Part shown: positions 1 through 13,130 of the stretch, one piece after another
Layout: each line of letters opens with the position of its first letter
How positions within the stretch are numbered: the first letter of the stretch is position 1
Assembly: GCF_901709675.1 (NCBI RefSeq)
Contig: NC_051095.1
Coordinates: 24,808,456 to 24,872,455 of the forward strand
DNA: 64,000 nt
Source of the DNA: Syngnathus acus
Lineage: Eukaryota; Chordata; Actinopteri; Syngnathiformes; Syngnathidae
Direction of reading: 5' to 3'
The notes under the pieces: generated by a model
Database searches by the model: none
What the model saw: only the letters and a program-made list of their open reading frames with translations
What the model was told of the DNA's origin: nothing
Program-made: the position numbers and the translations under genes

Positions 1-2271
1 CTGCTCAAAAATTTCATCAAACCAGTCATCTTGAGATAACAACTCCAATTCTGCAATAGTTGATTCAATGAGATCAATGCTTGCCTTTGCATGCAGAGAC
101 TTGGCTTGCAAACACAATGTCAAAGATTCAGTAATGGAAGTTTGAGCATTACATGAAGCATCAACAAAAATTCAAAATGAGCAACCTGGTGCTTCAGGGC
201 AGTTGCCTTCAAACGACGCTCAGCATTCACCTCTTCATCAGCAAACCAATTCAATGTCTCCAGAATGAAGGCATAAGTGCCATGCACAGCACGAATTGCA
301 GAAATTCTGCAAAACCACCTTGTGTCAGGCCATGACTTAAGGTGCTTCACCTGTTCTTTTGGAGATTCATCTGCTCCTGCACAGAAACAAACTTGGGATG
401 GACAGCAGATGAAGTAACAAATGCATATAAGGTTTTCAAAACACAAAAGAAACCTTCTGCTTCTTGAACAGAAGTCACCGTGCACACCAAGCACAAATTC
501 AGCACATGGCTCTGGCAGTGCAAGTACAATGCCTTCGGATAGTCCTGGCTGATGATGGCATTTACTCCATTCTTTTGTCCCTTCATCACTGCAGCACCAT
601 CATAGACCTGGGCAACGCATTTGTCCATAGGAACGACTTTGCTGACCACTTTGGTTATCTTCTCAGCCATGAATCTTGCATTCAGCTGCTCCAAAGGATG
701 AAATCCCACAAACCGTTCAACCACATTGCCATCCTTTAGGTAGCGTAGTGTGACACAAAGCTGCTCCTGGTGCGATGTGTCTTTAGTCTCATCTGCTGAC
801 AGACAGAAGTATTTAACTTTGCTTAGTTCATCAGAGATTTCATCCAGGAGATGATTGCCTATCAGTGTGATGAGCTCATTCTGGATCTCAGGTGAGAGGT
901 AGGTGGCATTGCGTCTCATTTTCTTCTTGAGCGAAGCAAACTCTGGACTGAGCTTGGAAGTGTAATCGACCAACTCTAGAAAATTCCCCCTCTGAAAAGA
1001 ACCTGAGCTTTCGTCAGACCCTCTCAGAGCGAGTCCTTGGCGTCCAAGAAACACAATTGTGTTTACAATGTAAGTCACATATCTTCTGTTTTCCTCAATC
1101 TCCTGGCGATTGTGCTTGTCCAGTACTTGGAGAACAGTGTTGTCAAATCTCCTCTTTTCCCACTCTTTGAAGGCTACTTCAGAAGAGGAGTGAGAGGCAG
1201 ATTTGGTGTGTGATGGAATGATGCCACGATCTTTCTCTCCAAAGGCATGCTTCCAGTCATTGAATCCTTCTATGACAAATGCAGTTTCTCGTAAGTTCCG
1301 ACCGAAGTGCCGGCAGTGAAAACAGTACATTTTGTTGGCCTCCACAGAGTATTCTATCCAGGGATAAAACTTATACCACGCAGGATTGAAGGCTCTGTAG
1401 TCCTTTCTCTTTGCTCTTTCTTTGGAGAAGAGTGTCCTTGGGAACTTCTGCAGTTTTGGCTGTGCTGGTCCATTCTCTGGAGCAGATGAAATATCTGATG
1501 GCGCAGCTACTGGCAAAAGAAAACAAATAACCAGATTAGTTTCTGATGTAGTTATTTCTAATCATATCTATGAAATAAAATATGAATGTGGAGTTACTTT
1601 TAAAAAATTTAAAGCTGGATATGAAAATGAATATGCAAAAAATAAAAATGATAAAAACAAAATCTCATCTATAACCAGTCAAAAAGCACATACATTGGCA
1701 GTCAGAATGATAGTACTGGTACAGGTAGAAGTAATAATTTATTACTTATCTATTAAACCAGTAGGCCCCAAATAACTTATTAATATTAGGCCTAAATTAG
1801 GCCTAATATAATTTGATATAGGCTAATAATAATTTGAATAATTAGGCTACTAATTATTAAATTAGTTTTATTCAACAACTAAATTAGGCCATGCTCACAG
1901 GCTATAGTATATAACCTACCCATTTTTTGCTGAGTAAGAGTTGCATGCCGATCAGGAGCAGGATCACCATCAAGAGCAGCAGGAGAACCAGCGGTCTCAT
2001 CAGCAGCAGTAGCACTAGTTGTACCAGTTGGCGTTGCACTGCCACTCGTGCATGCAGAACCATTCTCGATAGTGATTGTGACACTGGCACTGCTCGACTC
2101 TGACTCTGAGTCGCTCCCGAGTCGACTTTCAGGAACTCTACCAATGCTACAGCTAGCGCGAGAAGCATCATCCTCTTCCTGACAATTTTTTGCTTTAGGT
2201 ACACCAAAGAAATCGGTAATTCGCTTTTTATTCATCTTCATGTAGGAGAAAAAAAATCGAACATCACCCAC
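1..2271 (-). pseudogene. hAT transposase with TTF zinc finger and DUF4371-like core (two exons, frameshifted, partial)
   Basis: Exon 1 (2271-1920) begins MGDVRFFF, with the family-typical start MNKKRITDFFG at residue 13, followed by a Ser/Glu-rich linker. Exon 2 (1509 to below 1) has the TTF-type finger region (FNPAWYKFYPWIEYS, MYCFHCRHFG) and the DUF4371 part with the DDE-like stretch FCLSADETKD and VYDGAAVMKG. The intron 1510-1919 has a GTAGGT donor and a TTTTGCCAG acceptor; joining them makes a G|TA valine codon that links TQQKM to VAAPSDI in frame, which is strong support. A 1-nt shift in an A run near 355-360 ends the first frame; reading continues as EQVKHLKSWPDTRW, then a second shift near 135-150 leads to a third frame that stays open to base 1. 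Such proteins cut and rejoin transposon ends in the nucleus. This copy is inactive by its frameshifts. Confidence 0.82.
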
Positions 2272-2497
2272 GCCGTTCGCTGATCGCTAAAACAACATCC
2301 GGGTCCGGGAGGCAAACGGTGAATGGATAACATCGCGATTCGCGCACATAGAATAGCACAAGCACATTCGCGCAAGACCGAAAGAAAAAAACGGCATGAA
2401 AATTAAGAATCGAAAAAGCTCGATTTTTTTCAACCGGGGCGCAGGGAGTCCTAACCGGGGCGCCGCCCCGGCTCGCCCCGGCTTGGCTACGCCACTG
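1..2497 (-). mobile_element. hAT-type DNA transposon, TTF/DUF4371 class, right part
   Basis: The plus strand ends this element at 2497 with the reverse complement of a CAGTGGCGTAGCCA terminus, a hAT-like end, preceded by a GC-rich subterminal stretch (about 2438-2497). The element is read on the minus strand, so this is its 5' end; its 3' end lies left of the window. It sits inside an L2 LINE 3' fragment that resumes at 2498. The 8-bp duplication cannot be checked because only one side is visible. The transposase inside is frameshifted, so this copy is not autonomous. Confidence 0.7.
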
Positions 2498-2941
2498 ACT
2501 GGCTCCCCATCAAATTCCGAACTGATTATAAGATCGCCCTCCTCACTCACCAGTGTATCCTCGGACATGCTCCCCCATACCTCAAAGAACTCCTTGCCCC
2601 AAAACCTGCCACCCGATTCACACCTTCTCCACGTCCCGAAAACCAAGTTGTGCACCAGGGGCGACCGGGCCTTCTGCCATACAGCCCCCACACTGTGGAA
2701 CTCCCTCCCCGACCACCTAAGAGCACCCCAATCCACTGACTCTTTCAAAACCGGACTTAAAACTCACCTCTTTACTCTAGCATTTCCGTAATTCCTGTTC
2801 TCATATCCTGGTTGTCGTCCTGTTGTTTTATACTTGTCCTTGCTTTGTTTTCTTGTTTTTACTTGCCATGTAGCACTTTGAGATTCCTCCGAATGTAAAG
2901 TGCATTATAAATATAATTTATTCTTATTATTATTATTATTA
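2498..2941 (+). pseudogene. L2/CR1-type LINE 3' end (RT C-terminus and 3' tail)
   Basis: The translation shows the C-terminal signature of L2-like ORF2: LPIKFRTDYKI near 2505, then, after a frame change, RGDRAFCHTAPTLWNSLP and SFKTGLKTHLFTLAF up to 2790. The 3' UTR ends in the usual fish LINE form, with GCACTTTGAGATT, AAAGTGCATTATAAATA and an ATT microsatellite (2918-2941). The hAT element to its left interrupts it. Frameshifts and the missing 5' part make it a dead relic. Confidence 0.75.
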
Positions 2942-4371
2942 AAAAGCCAAGAAAAGAAACCACTGTTGCTAATAGCTTAATACCTCTTCATTGAAACAGT
3001 CCATTTTCAAAGAAACAAACTCAAAACGACAAAATACACCAAAAAAAAAAAACCACAACTCAGAGCGGTGTTGTATGTCACTTTTCCAGAATAGTGCCCC
3101 AAGTGCAAACAAACAAAAACAAATACGTTTATAAAATGTCCACCTACTTTGTGATCTCCTTGCCAATCATCTTGTGTACGGCTCTTGGGCAAATTTAAGT
3201 CCAAAAAATATCACGGGGACATAAATTCAAACATCAACCCAGTGAAGAAGATTGAACGTGACCTAAATTCCATTCTGTTACTTGTCAAATGTAGATTTAC
3301 TGAACTAAGCAGACATGTGCCAGGACATTGACCTGGATGGACCTCTCTGCTGAAGCGCTAATTTATATCTTCATTCAGCAATAATAAATATACCTTCTCC
3401 TTCCCCAAGTGTTGATATATGACAGGTATTTATTTAAGCTTATGTGAGAACTGTGCCAGCTTCTGATCTGCTGCGAACATACAGTCAACCCCCACTTTGC
3501 ACCTTCCTCCTCCTCCTGCTCTTCTGCTTCCGCCTCCACTGAGCTCTCAACCAGTAGTTGAGCACAGATGTGTATTGACAACTTTCAGCTTCGTCCCTAC
3601 GGCGAGGTTAAATCAGTGGGAGCAAAGTGTCAACTCATTCAATCCTTGTGGGCAGCACCAATAGTAAAGTAACAAGGAAGCCTGCATTTTGTGTTGAATA
3701 TGGTTGCACAGAACACTAGCAAAAACATTTTTGAATAACATTGTAAAAACTAAAGGTACAATACATGCACAGAACAGTGTGAGAATGGTTATTAAGGGAA
3801 TGGGAAAGGTTTATGTTGTATACAGCTGCCCTGGGGCAGATTGATGGAAGCGTGGCAGCCAGTGCGTGCCGATGGCCCCTACAATAACTGCCAAATATGC
3901 ACACCCAGTCATAATACATCAATGTGAGTTGTAATGGAGGCAAGATATTACTCATGCTTAAGGATACAACAACATATGACTCAGACAGAACAGGAATCGA
4001 GCAGCCAACTCTCCGCTTACTCGACAACTGCTTTACAGCTGAACAAAGGCCACCCAGCATGGTAGCAGTAGTAGGTAAGTGTAATAGGCTAATTTTATAC
4101 TGTATTCTAGAGAATAATGGCAGAAGGGAATGAAACACCTTACATCCATGATGTTCTTATTTTTCAGGTACATGTCTGACATAGCGACTGGTTTCAACCT
4201 GCCAAGGGAGGCAAGCGTGAAGTCCACGTCAGTTGCCAGTGGACCCTGCAGATGTTCCAGGGGCCAATATAACTGTGTGCTGCCGCATCTGAGAACAGTG
4301 TAGCCACACACATCCCCAGGTTTTGGCCTATACCACAAAACAATTTTTCTTGAGGATGGTCTAGTCTAGAC
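2942..4371. other. unassigned sequence
   Basis: I see no convincing gene here. A short open stretch at 4163-4300 follows a TTTTTCAG acceptor-like site (4159-4167), and the opposite strand is open from 4338 to 4033, but neither product is recognised. The rest is AT-rich single-copy-like sequence. Confidence 0.4.
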
Positions 4372-5426
4372 CAGCCATAGGCAAACTACGGCCCATGGGC
4401 CACATCCGTCCCACGGGGCCGTTTAATCCGGCCCGCCAAATCTGAATAAATTGTATTATTAAACTTTTTTTTTCTGTCATTTACCTGCAATTACTATGTT
4501 TCCCCAATAGATGGGATAGATCCGCCCGCGCATTTACTCCCGGAAGCCGTGTCAGAAAGCTCGGTGCACACTCACAAGTGCGTGTACGCACTAAGTAGTA
4601 CGGACCAGGCGCACTCCGCGCTCTATTTCCATCAGTGCCGAATTTCGAGTGTGGGCTGTGACGTCAGCATTCTCGTAATTCGCGCGCTGAGCTTTCAGAT
4701 AGAGTTTTACGCTGCCACCCACACACCTTCCCCTGGAATCCTTCCATTAAAATGAGTGGCCCGAGGAAAAGAAAGCTGGACACTGAGTGCCGAGTGTTTA
4801 AACAAAGAGTGGACAATTTAGCTCGACCTACGTGTGTGAGCAGACGTTCAGCCACATGAACGTCAACGAAGCCCGTCACAGATCTAGGTTAACGGACCGA
4901 CACCTCGGCTCTATCCTAAGAATTTCCACAACAAATTTTACTCCAGACCATGATGCACTTGCAAAAAAAAGGGAGACCAACAATACTATTGATTTCTTTA
5001 TTACTGTATTTAGATGTATTCTTTCACTGATTCTTCAAGATGATATATTTGGTCAGAATGTTTGCCGTTTTATGTGATTTCGCCTCATTAGATTAACATA
5101 TTTCATAAATCTGACCTGCGGGCGCTGAAGTGATGGAAACTATTATTCATAATAACAGTGTCGTATATAATGAGAATCACTGATAGTAGTTTTTTGGTGA
5201 AATATTTTTTTAATGCTGTTAATAAATGCATTTGTTTTCAAAAAGCTTTTTTTGAATATCCATGCTTTACTACCTACTAAAAGTACAAACCTTTTATGCA
5301 ATGACCTTTACATGCCATTTCTATTACTTCACACAAACACTACATCCATCTGATCCTTGTTCGGGCCCCCCGGTCTAAATTTAGAACCAAATTCGGCCCG
5401 CCAGTCAAAAAGTTTGCACACCCCTG
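4372..5426 (+). mobile_element. nonautonomous hAT element, family H (CAGGGGTGGGCAAACT type)
   Basis: Ends are a degenerate CAGCCATAGGCAAACT on the left and AGTTTGCACACCCCTG on the right, followed by the GGCCC-rich subterminal block shared with copies at 40440-46692 and 58508-59795. Flanking octamers are GTCTAGAC (4364-4371) and GTATAGAC (5427-5434), 7 of 8 matching. It keeps the start of a transposase (MSGPRKRKLDTECRVF, 4752-4799) fused almost directly to its last part (CEQTFSHMN, 4838-4864, to ALAKK). The catalytic core is missing, so it is an internal-deletion derivative that depends on transposase made elsewhere. Confidence 0.82.
4752..5020 (+). pseudogene. internally deleted hAT transposase (N-terminus joined to C-terminus)
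   Basis: The N-terminal start MSGPRKRK and the C-terminal dimerisation-region words CEQTFSHMNVNEARHRS and LRISTTNFTPDHDALAKK resemble hAT proteins of the GTF2IRD2-related group. The BED/zinc region and the catalytic core between them are absent, and the two parts lie in different frames. No function is expected for the product. Confidence 0.65.
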
Positions 5427-5605
5427 GTATAGACATTTGCTTCATTTCTTCCCTGGCTGCATCGCAAGGGAAAAATGCGAGTGGCCATGTCATTTCTGTT
5501 CCAAGAAAGAAAGATGAGTTATCCCGCTGTGCGTGCGATTAACATTGAAATGCTGCATGAAAATCGTCACATTGAAAATGAGGCGACATAGGAGGTTTTA
5601 CTACA

Positions 5606-6540
<935 letters not shown>

Positions 6541-6854
6541 GTTGAAATACAAAATGTCCTACCTAGCTACAAAAACAGATATGCTCAAACCTCATTGAAT
6601 AAAGTACATAAGCAGACAAGTATATTCACATATTAAATTAATAAAAGAAACATTTTAAGCATATAATTATACCTGCACACCAAACCAATAAAAAAGACAA
6701 CTAGACATTTTTATATATGGTGGTGACATAGGTTTTTATAACTTCATGATCTGATATGTATTTCTGTGCACTTTGAAATAACAAATGTTTGTTGATATAT
6801 TGCCTGAATAGCATAACGAGGAGAAGACGTGGCCTCCTCTGCAAGTAGCAAGAA

Positions 6855-7944
6855 ATGGTGCAAGACCAACTTGTGAAACGAATGTCGTCAACCAAACGTC
6901 GAGCTCGTCGAGCTCGAGCTGGCACGCTTAGGACCGGCGGACGGGCAGTCATCCCGACCGTCGAAAACCGAGGCCTGTCAGTGCTTCAACTCAATGTCGA
7001 GGGCCTAACAACCGCCAAACTCGAAGTCCTGCGTCACCTGGCTGATTCCAACGAGGCAGCGGTTCTGCTCCTGCAGGAGACACACTGCACATCCGACAAC
7101 ATCCTCAAGATTCCTGGGTTCCATCTTGCTGGGTCCATCTACAGCAAGCAACACGGTGTGGCAACGTTCGTCAGGACTGAATTAAGCTGGTCAGCCAGCA
7201 GCCAATCCCCACCAGGCTCTAACATCGAGTGGCTGGTTACAAAAATCCAGGAAACATCAGTCGTCAACGTATACAAACCCCCACCATCGGAGCTGTCTGT
7301 GACATCACTCCCATCAATAACTGCACCTGCCATCTATGCAGGTGACTTCAACTGTCAGCACACAGACTGGGGTTACAACCACACAACACCTAATGGAGTG
7401 GCGCTGAGTGAATGGGCCTCCAACACTGATGCTCTGCTGCTGTACGACCCCAAGGAGCCTCCAACGTTCTTCTCTGCACGCTGGAACACCTCCACCAACC
7501 CGGACCTGGCCTTCGCCATCTGCCACAGTAACGACCCGAAACCGGAGAGACGCATCCTGGATAGGTTTCCCCGATCACATCACCGGCCATCCATCGTTAA
7601 AGTCCCAGCACTGGTGGAACCGGTACCAGGGAAACCCGTCAAGCGATGGAACTTCCGAAAGGCCAACTGGGAGTCGTATGCTGAGGAGACTGAAAGAAGG
7701 TCAGCTGGCCTGCCAGACCCAGACACAGCCGATCTGGATGCGCCCTATGCAGCCTACTGCCAGGTCCTCCTGGGTGCGGCAAAGAAGACCATCCCACGGG
7801 GCTATAACAGGAACTACATCCCGGGTTGGGACAAGGAATGCAGTCGCCTTCTGTGTGATCACCAGAGGGCTAGCTCCAGAGAAGAGGTGGACATGACTGC
7901 AGCAGCACTGCTCCAGAAGCTGGATATCACCCGTAGGGCTAGAT
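6855..7944 (+). pseudogene. I/jockey-like LINE ORF, endonuclease half (5' part)
   Basis: The protein has an apurinic-like endonuclease domain: VLQLNVEGL at about residue 43, LLQETHC at about 73, the GDFNCQHTDWG motif near 7341-7373 and the SHHRPSIV segment. This domain nicks target DNA to prime reverse transcription. The reading frame is broken at 7944 by a hAT insertion and resumes exactly at 9062 in the matching frame (codons AGA then TGG). The 5' end is truncated or unclear upstream of about 6855. The likely clade is I/jockey-related (Nimb-like); this naming is inference. Confidence 0.8.
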
Positions 7945-8226
7945 CAGCGGTGGCCAACCCGCGGCTCGCGAGCCGCATGCGGCTCTTTGGCTAGTTTCAT
8001 GCGGCTCTTTTACGTTCATATCAACATTTGTGTTTATTTTTCGTGCGTATTTGCTTCGCTTGAGTTCAATATGGTATTTTGGTCAAACGCGCATGCGCGT
8101 GAGGTGAAATCCCGCAAAGGAGGAGGGACAAACAGAGCGATTGGTTTTGCCCGCTTTTTTTATGAATGGCGACTGTGACTACGGGGGCCCATTAGGTCCA
8201 GAAAAGCTGACAAGACGCTTGCCAAA

Positions 8227-8691
8227 ATGGCAAGGAAAAAATGCACAGCTAAACGAATATATGACGATGAACACAGGACGTTTTTAACAGAGTTAAAGTT
8301 GTTTTTTGTTGAACGCTATGGCAAGCCATTCTGCCTGATATGTCGGACGTCATTGGCGCATTTAAAAGCTTCAAATGGTCAGCGCCACTTCAGCTCACTT
8401 CATGCCAATATCGATAAGGACTTTGCAAAAGGGACTGAATTTCGCAAGCACAAGTTTGGAGACTTTGAAAAGTCAGGCAGAAAAATAGGTACAGTTTTCA
8501 AAAAAATTACGAAGCACTCAGAGACTGTCACACTTGCATTGTTTCAACTGGCTTGGAACATTGCACGGGCTAAAAAGCCATACAATGAAGTGGAGTTCGT
8601 TAAAATATGCCTCAGTGACGGTATTGAAATCTTGTCTCCTGAAAACGACGAACTCAAACGAATGGTCTGTCCCGCCACACATAGTAAGTGA
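8227..8691 (+). pseudogene. hAT transposase N-terminal fragment (zinc-finger part)
   Basis: The fragment opens MARKKCTAKRIYDDEHR and has a C-x2-C...H type finger (PFCLICRTSL then RHFSSLH) followed by KRMVCPATHSK. A GTAAGT donor-like site at 8684-8689, just before the stop, suggests that the frame was once spliced to a downstream exon that this deletion derivative has lost. Proteins of this shape are DNA-binding heads of hAT transposases (SCAND3/ZBED-like group). Confidence 0.65.
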
Positions 8692-8880
8692 AAAAACTTA
8701 TGTTTTTGTTTGTGGAATTTGTTGAACTGAGAGTTTGTCTGTGTGAGACAATGCACACAATGCTCATTGTTGAAAATGTGGTCTTTGGTCTGTGGTTTTA
8801 GTACTGTAGGAGTCAATTGGTCATTATCATGTTGGTGCATGACATAATAATGTCACACAATAAATTTGGCTGAGCAGAGG

Positions 8881-8967
8881 GGTGTGTGTGTGTGTGTGTG
8901 TGTGTGCGTGCGTGCGCGCGTGCGCGCGCGTGCGTGTTTGTGTGCGCGTGTGTGTGGGGGGGGTGTT
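8881..8967. repeat. (GT)n/(GC)n microsatellite
   Basis: GT dinucleotides with GCGC interruptions, ending in a G run, lie inside the family I hAT element. Confidence 0.95.
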
Positions 8968-9061
8968 CATGTGTGCTCATGTGTATGATGTGGCTCTTTG
9001 CGATGACACAGTAAAAAATGTGGCTCTTAGTCTCTGACTGGTTGGCCACCCCTGGGCTAGA

Positions 9062-11071
9062 TGGACAGAAGTCGTCGAATCAATCGACTTCACCCATTCT
9101 AGTCGCAAGGCGTGGCAGACCATCAACCAGCTCACAGGCAGAAATACAACACCCTACAGCTGCCCAGTCACAGCAAATGCCATTGCATCCCATCTCCTGA
9201 AGAACGGCCGCTTCCCGGATGCTGACAAAGTTTTTGCCCGACTGATATCGTGTGAGGTGTCTGGCCTCTCGGGAGCGGCCAGTGTCGATTCCAACCTCTC
9301 GGGAGAATTCACAGCAGAGGAACTCAGTGAGGCCTTGAGCAAGCTCAAGCCAGGCAAATCCCCTGGCTGTGACAACATCCACCCAGAGTTTGTCATCCAC
9401 CAGAGCACAACAACATCTGGTTGGCTCTGTGCTTTCTTTACATCATGCTACCGGAGATTAAAGCTCCCAAAGACTTGGCGACGTGCCTCTGTCATAGCTC
9501 TGCCGAGGCCAAATAAACCTGCAGAAGGTCCTAAGTCATACAGACCAATCTCGCTGCTCTGTGTCCCATTTAAGATCTTGGAGAAGATGATCCATAGCCG
9601 CATCGAGCCAGTGGTGGACTCACAGCTCCCACGGGAACAAGCTGGTTTCCGTCATGGAAGATCAACAGCAGACCAGGTAACACTACTCTGTCAGGACATC
9701 GAGGACAGCTTCCAGGACAGTGAGAAAGCTGGGGTAGTGTACCTGGATCTGACGGCTGCATATGACACCGTGTGGCACCGGGGACTCCACCTGAAGCTGC
9801 TGAGGACAATACCAGACCGGCACATGGTGAAGTTCATCATGGAGACAATTTCCAACCGCAGCTTCATCCTCCAGACCAGCAGTGGCCAGTGCAGTAGGCT
9901 CAGAAGACTGAGGAACGGGGTACCGCAGGGGTCTGTCCTCTCGCCGATGCTGTTCAATGTTTACATCCACGACCTACCTGATACAGCATCGAGAAAATAT
10001 GGCTACGCAGACGACCTTGCCATCATGCTGAGCCGACCAACGTGGAAGGCGATGGAAGAGGGTCTTAATGAAGACATGGGCACACTGGTAGCATACCTTC
10101 GGAGGTGGCGTCTACAGCTCAGCGTCGGAAAGACAGTCGCAGCGGCATACCACCTTAGCACCAGAGAAGCCAGGAGGGAACTTGAGGTGCGCGTTGACAA
10201 CAAATGTCTGGAGGTCCAGCAAGCCCCGAAGTACCTTGGAGTGCGTCTGGATCGGACATTATCCTTCAAACAACACCTGGAAGAAGTCAAGGCCAAGGTG
10301 ACATCCAGAGCCGCGCTGATCCGCCGCCTCGCTGGAACAACCTGGGGAGCCTCCGCTAAGACGCTGCGAATATCCACTCAAGCCCTGGTCTTCTCTGCAG
10401 CAGAATATTGCAGCCCAGTCTGGAGCAGAAGCCCGCATGCGAGAAAGGTCGACGTGGCTATTAATACCTCCCTCCGGATAATAACTGGATGCTTGTAACC
10501 TACTCCTGTGTCCCTCTTGCCGGTCCTCGCGGGAATAGCACCGGCCGGCCTTCGACGGGAGGCTGCCACCCTCACCCTGGCCAGGAAGGCACAAAAATAT
10601 GACTGGCACATCTTGCACAACACCACAATAACACCAGCACCTCCAAGCAGACTCAAGTCCCGCCACCCTTACAACAAGGCAGCACAAGAGATGCTCAACT
10701 CCACCTCTGAGGACATCTCCAGAGATGCATGGTTGGCAGCAGCTTGGAAGCAGGAGTGGGAGTCGGCCGGACCCTCCCGAGTCCACCGCTACATTTGGGA
10801 CCCAGGAGATGGCGCCATCGGAGGAGACGACCTACCACGCCGGCTATGGACCACGCTGAACCGCCTACGGACTGGGGTCGGTCGCTTTGGGTCATCAATG
10901 AAGACGTGGGGCTTGGCGGACAGTGCGGCATGCGAGTGTGGTGACCCTAAGCAGACCGCCAACCATATAATCAACATCTGCCCCTTATATGGACCACCCT
11001 CGGAAGCCAGCCTCTTCGACCTAGGGCCAGAGATGCGGGCATGGCTACGCGACACCGAGTTGGACATCTGA
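9062..11071 (+). pseudogene. I/jockey-like LINE ORF, reverse transcriptase half
   Basis: This continues the endonuclease frame. RT signatures in order are LKPGKSPGCDNIHPEF (about 9346), SYRPISLL (9537), FRHGRSTADQ (9648), VVYLDLTAAYDTVWH (9736), NGVPQGSVLSPMLFN (9916), YGYADDLAIM (about 10000) and YLGVRLD (10231). The C-terminus carries a Cys/His motif (CECGDPKQTANHI then CPLY) near 10930. One in-frame TAA at 10496-10498 interrupts it between ITGCL and PTPVSLLPVLAG; no other break was seen in this half. With the hAT insertion and the nonsense codon it is inactive, but it is only lightly damaged. Confidence 0.85.
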
Positions 11072-12080
11072 CGTTACACGAAAGAAGAAGCATAACGACC
11101 CTTAAGGAACTGTTTAATGCATGCCTGATGTTATTCTAATTCACGGACACGGCCTGAGGTGTCTAAGAATGTTTTGTACTTGATAATATCTTATGTTTTG
11201 AGTAATGCTTGCTGTGACGTTGTATTTTGCCTAATGCTAGACGCCAGCCTTGGATTACTATTGAATGTTCTGGACAGAAAGAAAATGTTTTGACTAATAA
11301 AGAAAACGACGGTCGGAATCATAATTAAACTAAGAAAGTGACAAACAAGCAAATGCATGGTAAGTGGTCAGTAAGAACTTTGCATAGTCAGGGAACATTA
11401 ACAAATTGATGATGTCACACACAAAACTTCACATAAGTCCGTACAAAATGACAAAAGTGGAAGGATGATGAATGGACGAGGTGTGACAGTGTATGTGCAA
11501 GAATGGAGGAGAATGTTTACAGGAAGGTCACTTGGAGATAAAACCAGCAGGTGCCAGAGAGAGACAGCCAAGAACCCGGCCAAAGATGATCGCCAAGGCC
11601 GAAAGACGAAAAGGAAAACAACAGCCCCCACACACATTGAATCGCCTATAATCAGCACCCAACCCTATGGAACCAGCTCTCACCGAACCAGCACCCACTC
11701 CCATGGAATCAAACTCTCCTGAGAACTTGCCCCACCCCAAAGACTCATCACCCATCAAACTCGGCCCACACCGGCATGTGCAACTGAATATAAGCTGACC
11801 AAAGAACCTTGAATGTGGCCTTTTCTGAATGGAGACTTTCTGCTCTTGAGCATGGTCGCACGAAAGGCCCAGCGCTGTATTGTACTTTCCTGAAAACAGA
11901 GCTTTCTTAACAAGAATTGTGATTGAACTCAACCAACCTGTGTAAGTCTAAATTTTGTTTCGGCGTCTCAGTCTTTTCCTTACATTGCAAAAGAAAACGA
12001 ACATGCAGGGAGTAAATTGGATAACAGGTGATTGGCTCTGGCTTTTGCCGTGAGGCACGGATAGTGCGCTTCCTAAATTG
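11072..12080. other. LINE 3' UTR and unassigned sequence
   Basis: The first roughly 250 bases probably belong to the LINE 3' UTR, with AATAAAGAAAACGAC near 11297. The rest, to the microsatellite, holds no feature I can support; open frames on both strands here (for example 11398-11932) show no recognisable domain. Confidence 0.4.
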
Positions 12081-12232
<152 letters not shown>

Positions 12233-12941
12233 ACCAGCTGTGCCATGTGATTGATTGTGGTCCAGTTAATTATGTGCAGAACATTGAAGTTGCTGACATA
12301 GTGGAGAAAAGCCAACCTTTTAACCCCATTAGCCTTGGTTTTAGATCAATACTTTGATGTTTAGGGAATAGGGGGCTAACTGGTATTTTCTGTGGAGTAC
12401 TGAGGATCTGCACCTGGAGCAGAGTACCGTATTAGCCCGAATAGAAGCCGATGTTTTTTGCATTGAAATAAGAAGTCTTACATTCGGGGTCTCGACATTA
12501 TACCCATTCACTTGTGCGCAGCGGTAAGTTAATGGTTGCTGGTATCGACTGAGTATGTTGCTGTGATCGTGTGCGTCTTTGACACAAAGTGGGTATATAC
12601 ATTTCATTGTTACTACTGTCCACTGTTGTGCCGTTTGTCCGATCGCGGTTTGCTTCGTGTGCTCGTTTGATTGACAGCTCCGGCGCGCTCCTTTAAGTTT
12701 GCCTCGCATCGTACGAGTAGCCGTTACGCAACGGCACGGCGACTAACGATCGCCAGCAAATGTATTTTGTTGTCTCGATGACTTATGTTTGGTGTGTTGC
12801 CGAGAGTATTTCATTTATGGTTGTTTCGTATAGCGGAACCGTTACACGCAGTTAGTTATGTAATGTGTGCCGTCTACTAGTGTTGTGTGACGTCAGAAGT
12901 TGAGCGTTGACTTACGTGCTGTATTTCTATCTGTTGCAGAA

Positions 12942-13027
12942 CCACACACACACACACATCACACACACACACACCACACACCCCACACACCCTTCACACG
13001 CTTCATACATTAATCACACACACAAGA
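12942..13027. repeat. (CA)n-rich microsatellite
   Basis: Interrupted ACAC runs lie inside the family A element. Confidence 0.85.
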
Positions 13028-13130
13028 ATCACATTCACACACCCAAAGACTAATGCAGTGATTGCAATTTTGTTGTTTTATCACAGTAGATTGGTTTATT
13101 TACATTTCAAAAACCAGAAGCCATTCATTT

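Larger units (their letters stand above)
7945..9054 (+). mobile_element. nonautonomous hAT element, family I (CAGGGGTGGCCAACC type)
   Basis: Termini are CAGCGGTGGCCAACC and GGTTGGCCACCCCTG. A perfect 8-bp duplication GGCTAGAT lies at 7937-7944 and 9055-9062. The 5' subterminal block has GCGGCTCGCGAGCCGC, also present at 50385-50506. The element holds the first exon-like part of a transposase and a long GT microsatellite, but no catalytic core. Removing it with one duplication copy restores the LINE reading frame. Confidence 0.92.

Noticed and set aside
3375-3581. Minus-strand frame with a Glu-rich stretch
   Set aside because: Short, no domain, and the acidic run comes from a CCTCCT tract.
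11398-11932. Overlapping frames on both strands of up to 134 residues
   Set aside because: No domain, no splice support and ordinary composition; chance frames in noncoding sequence.
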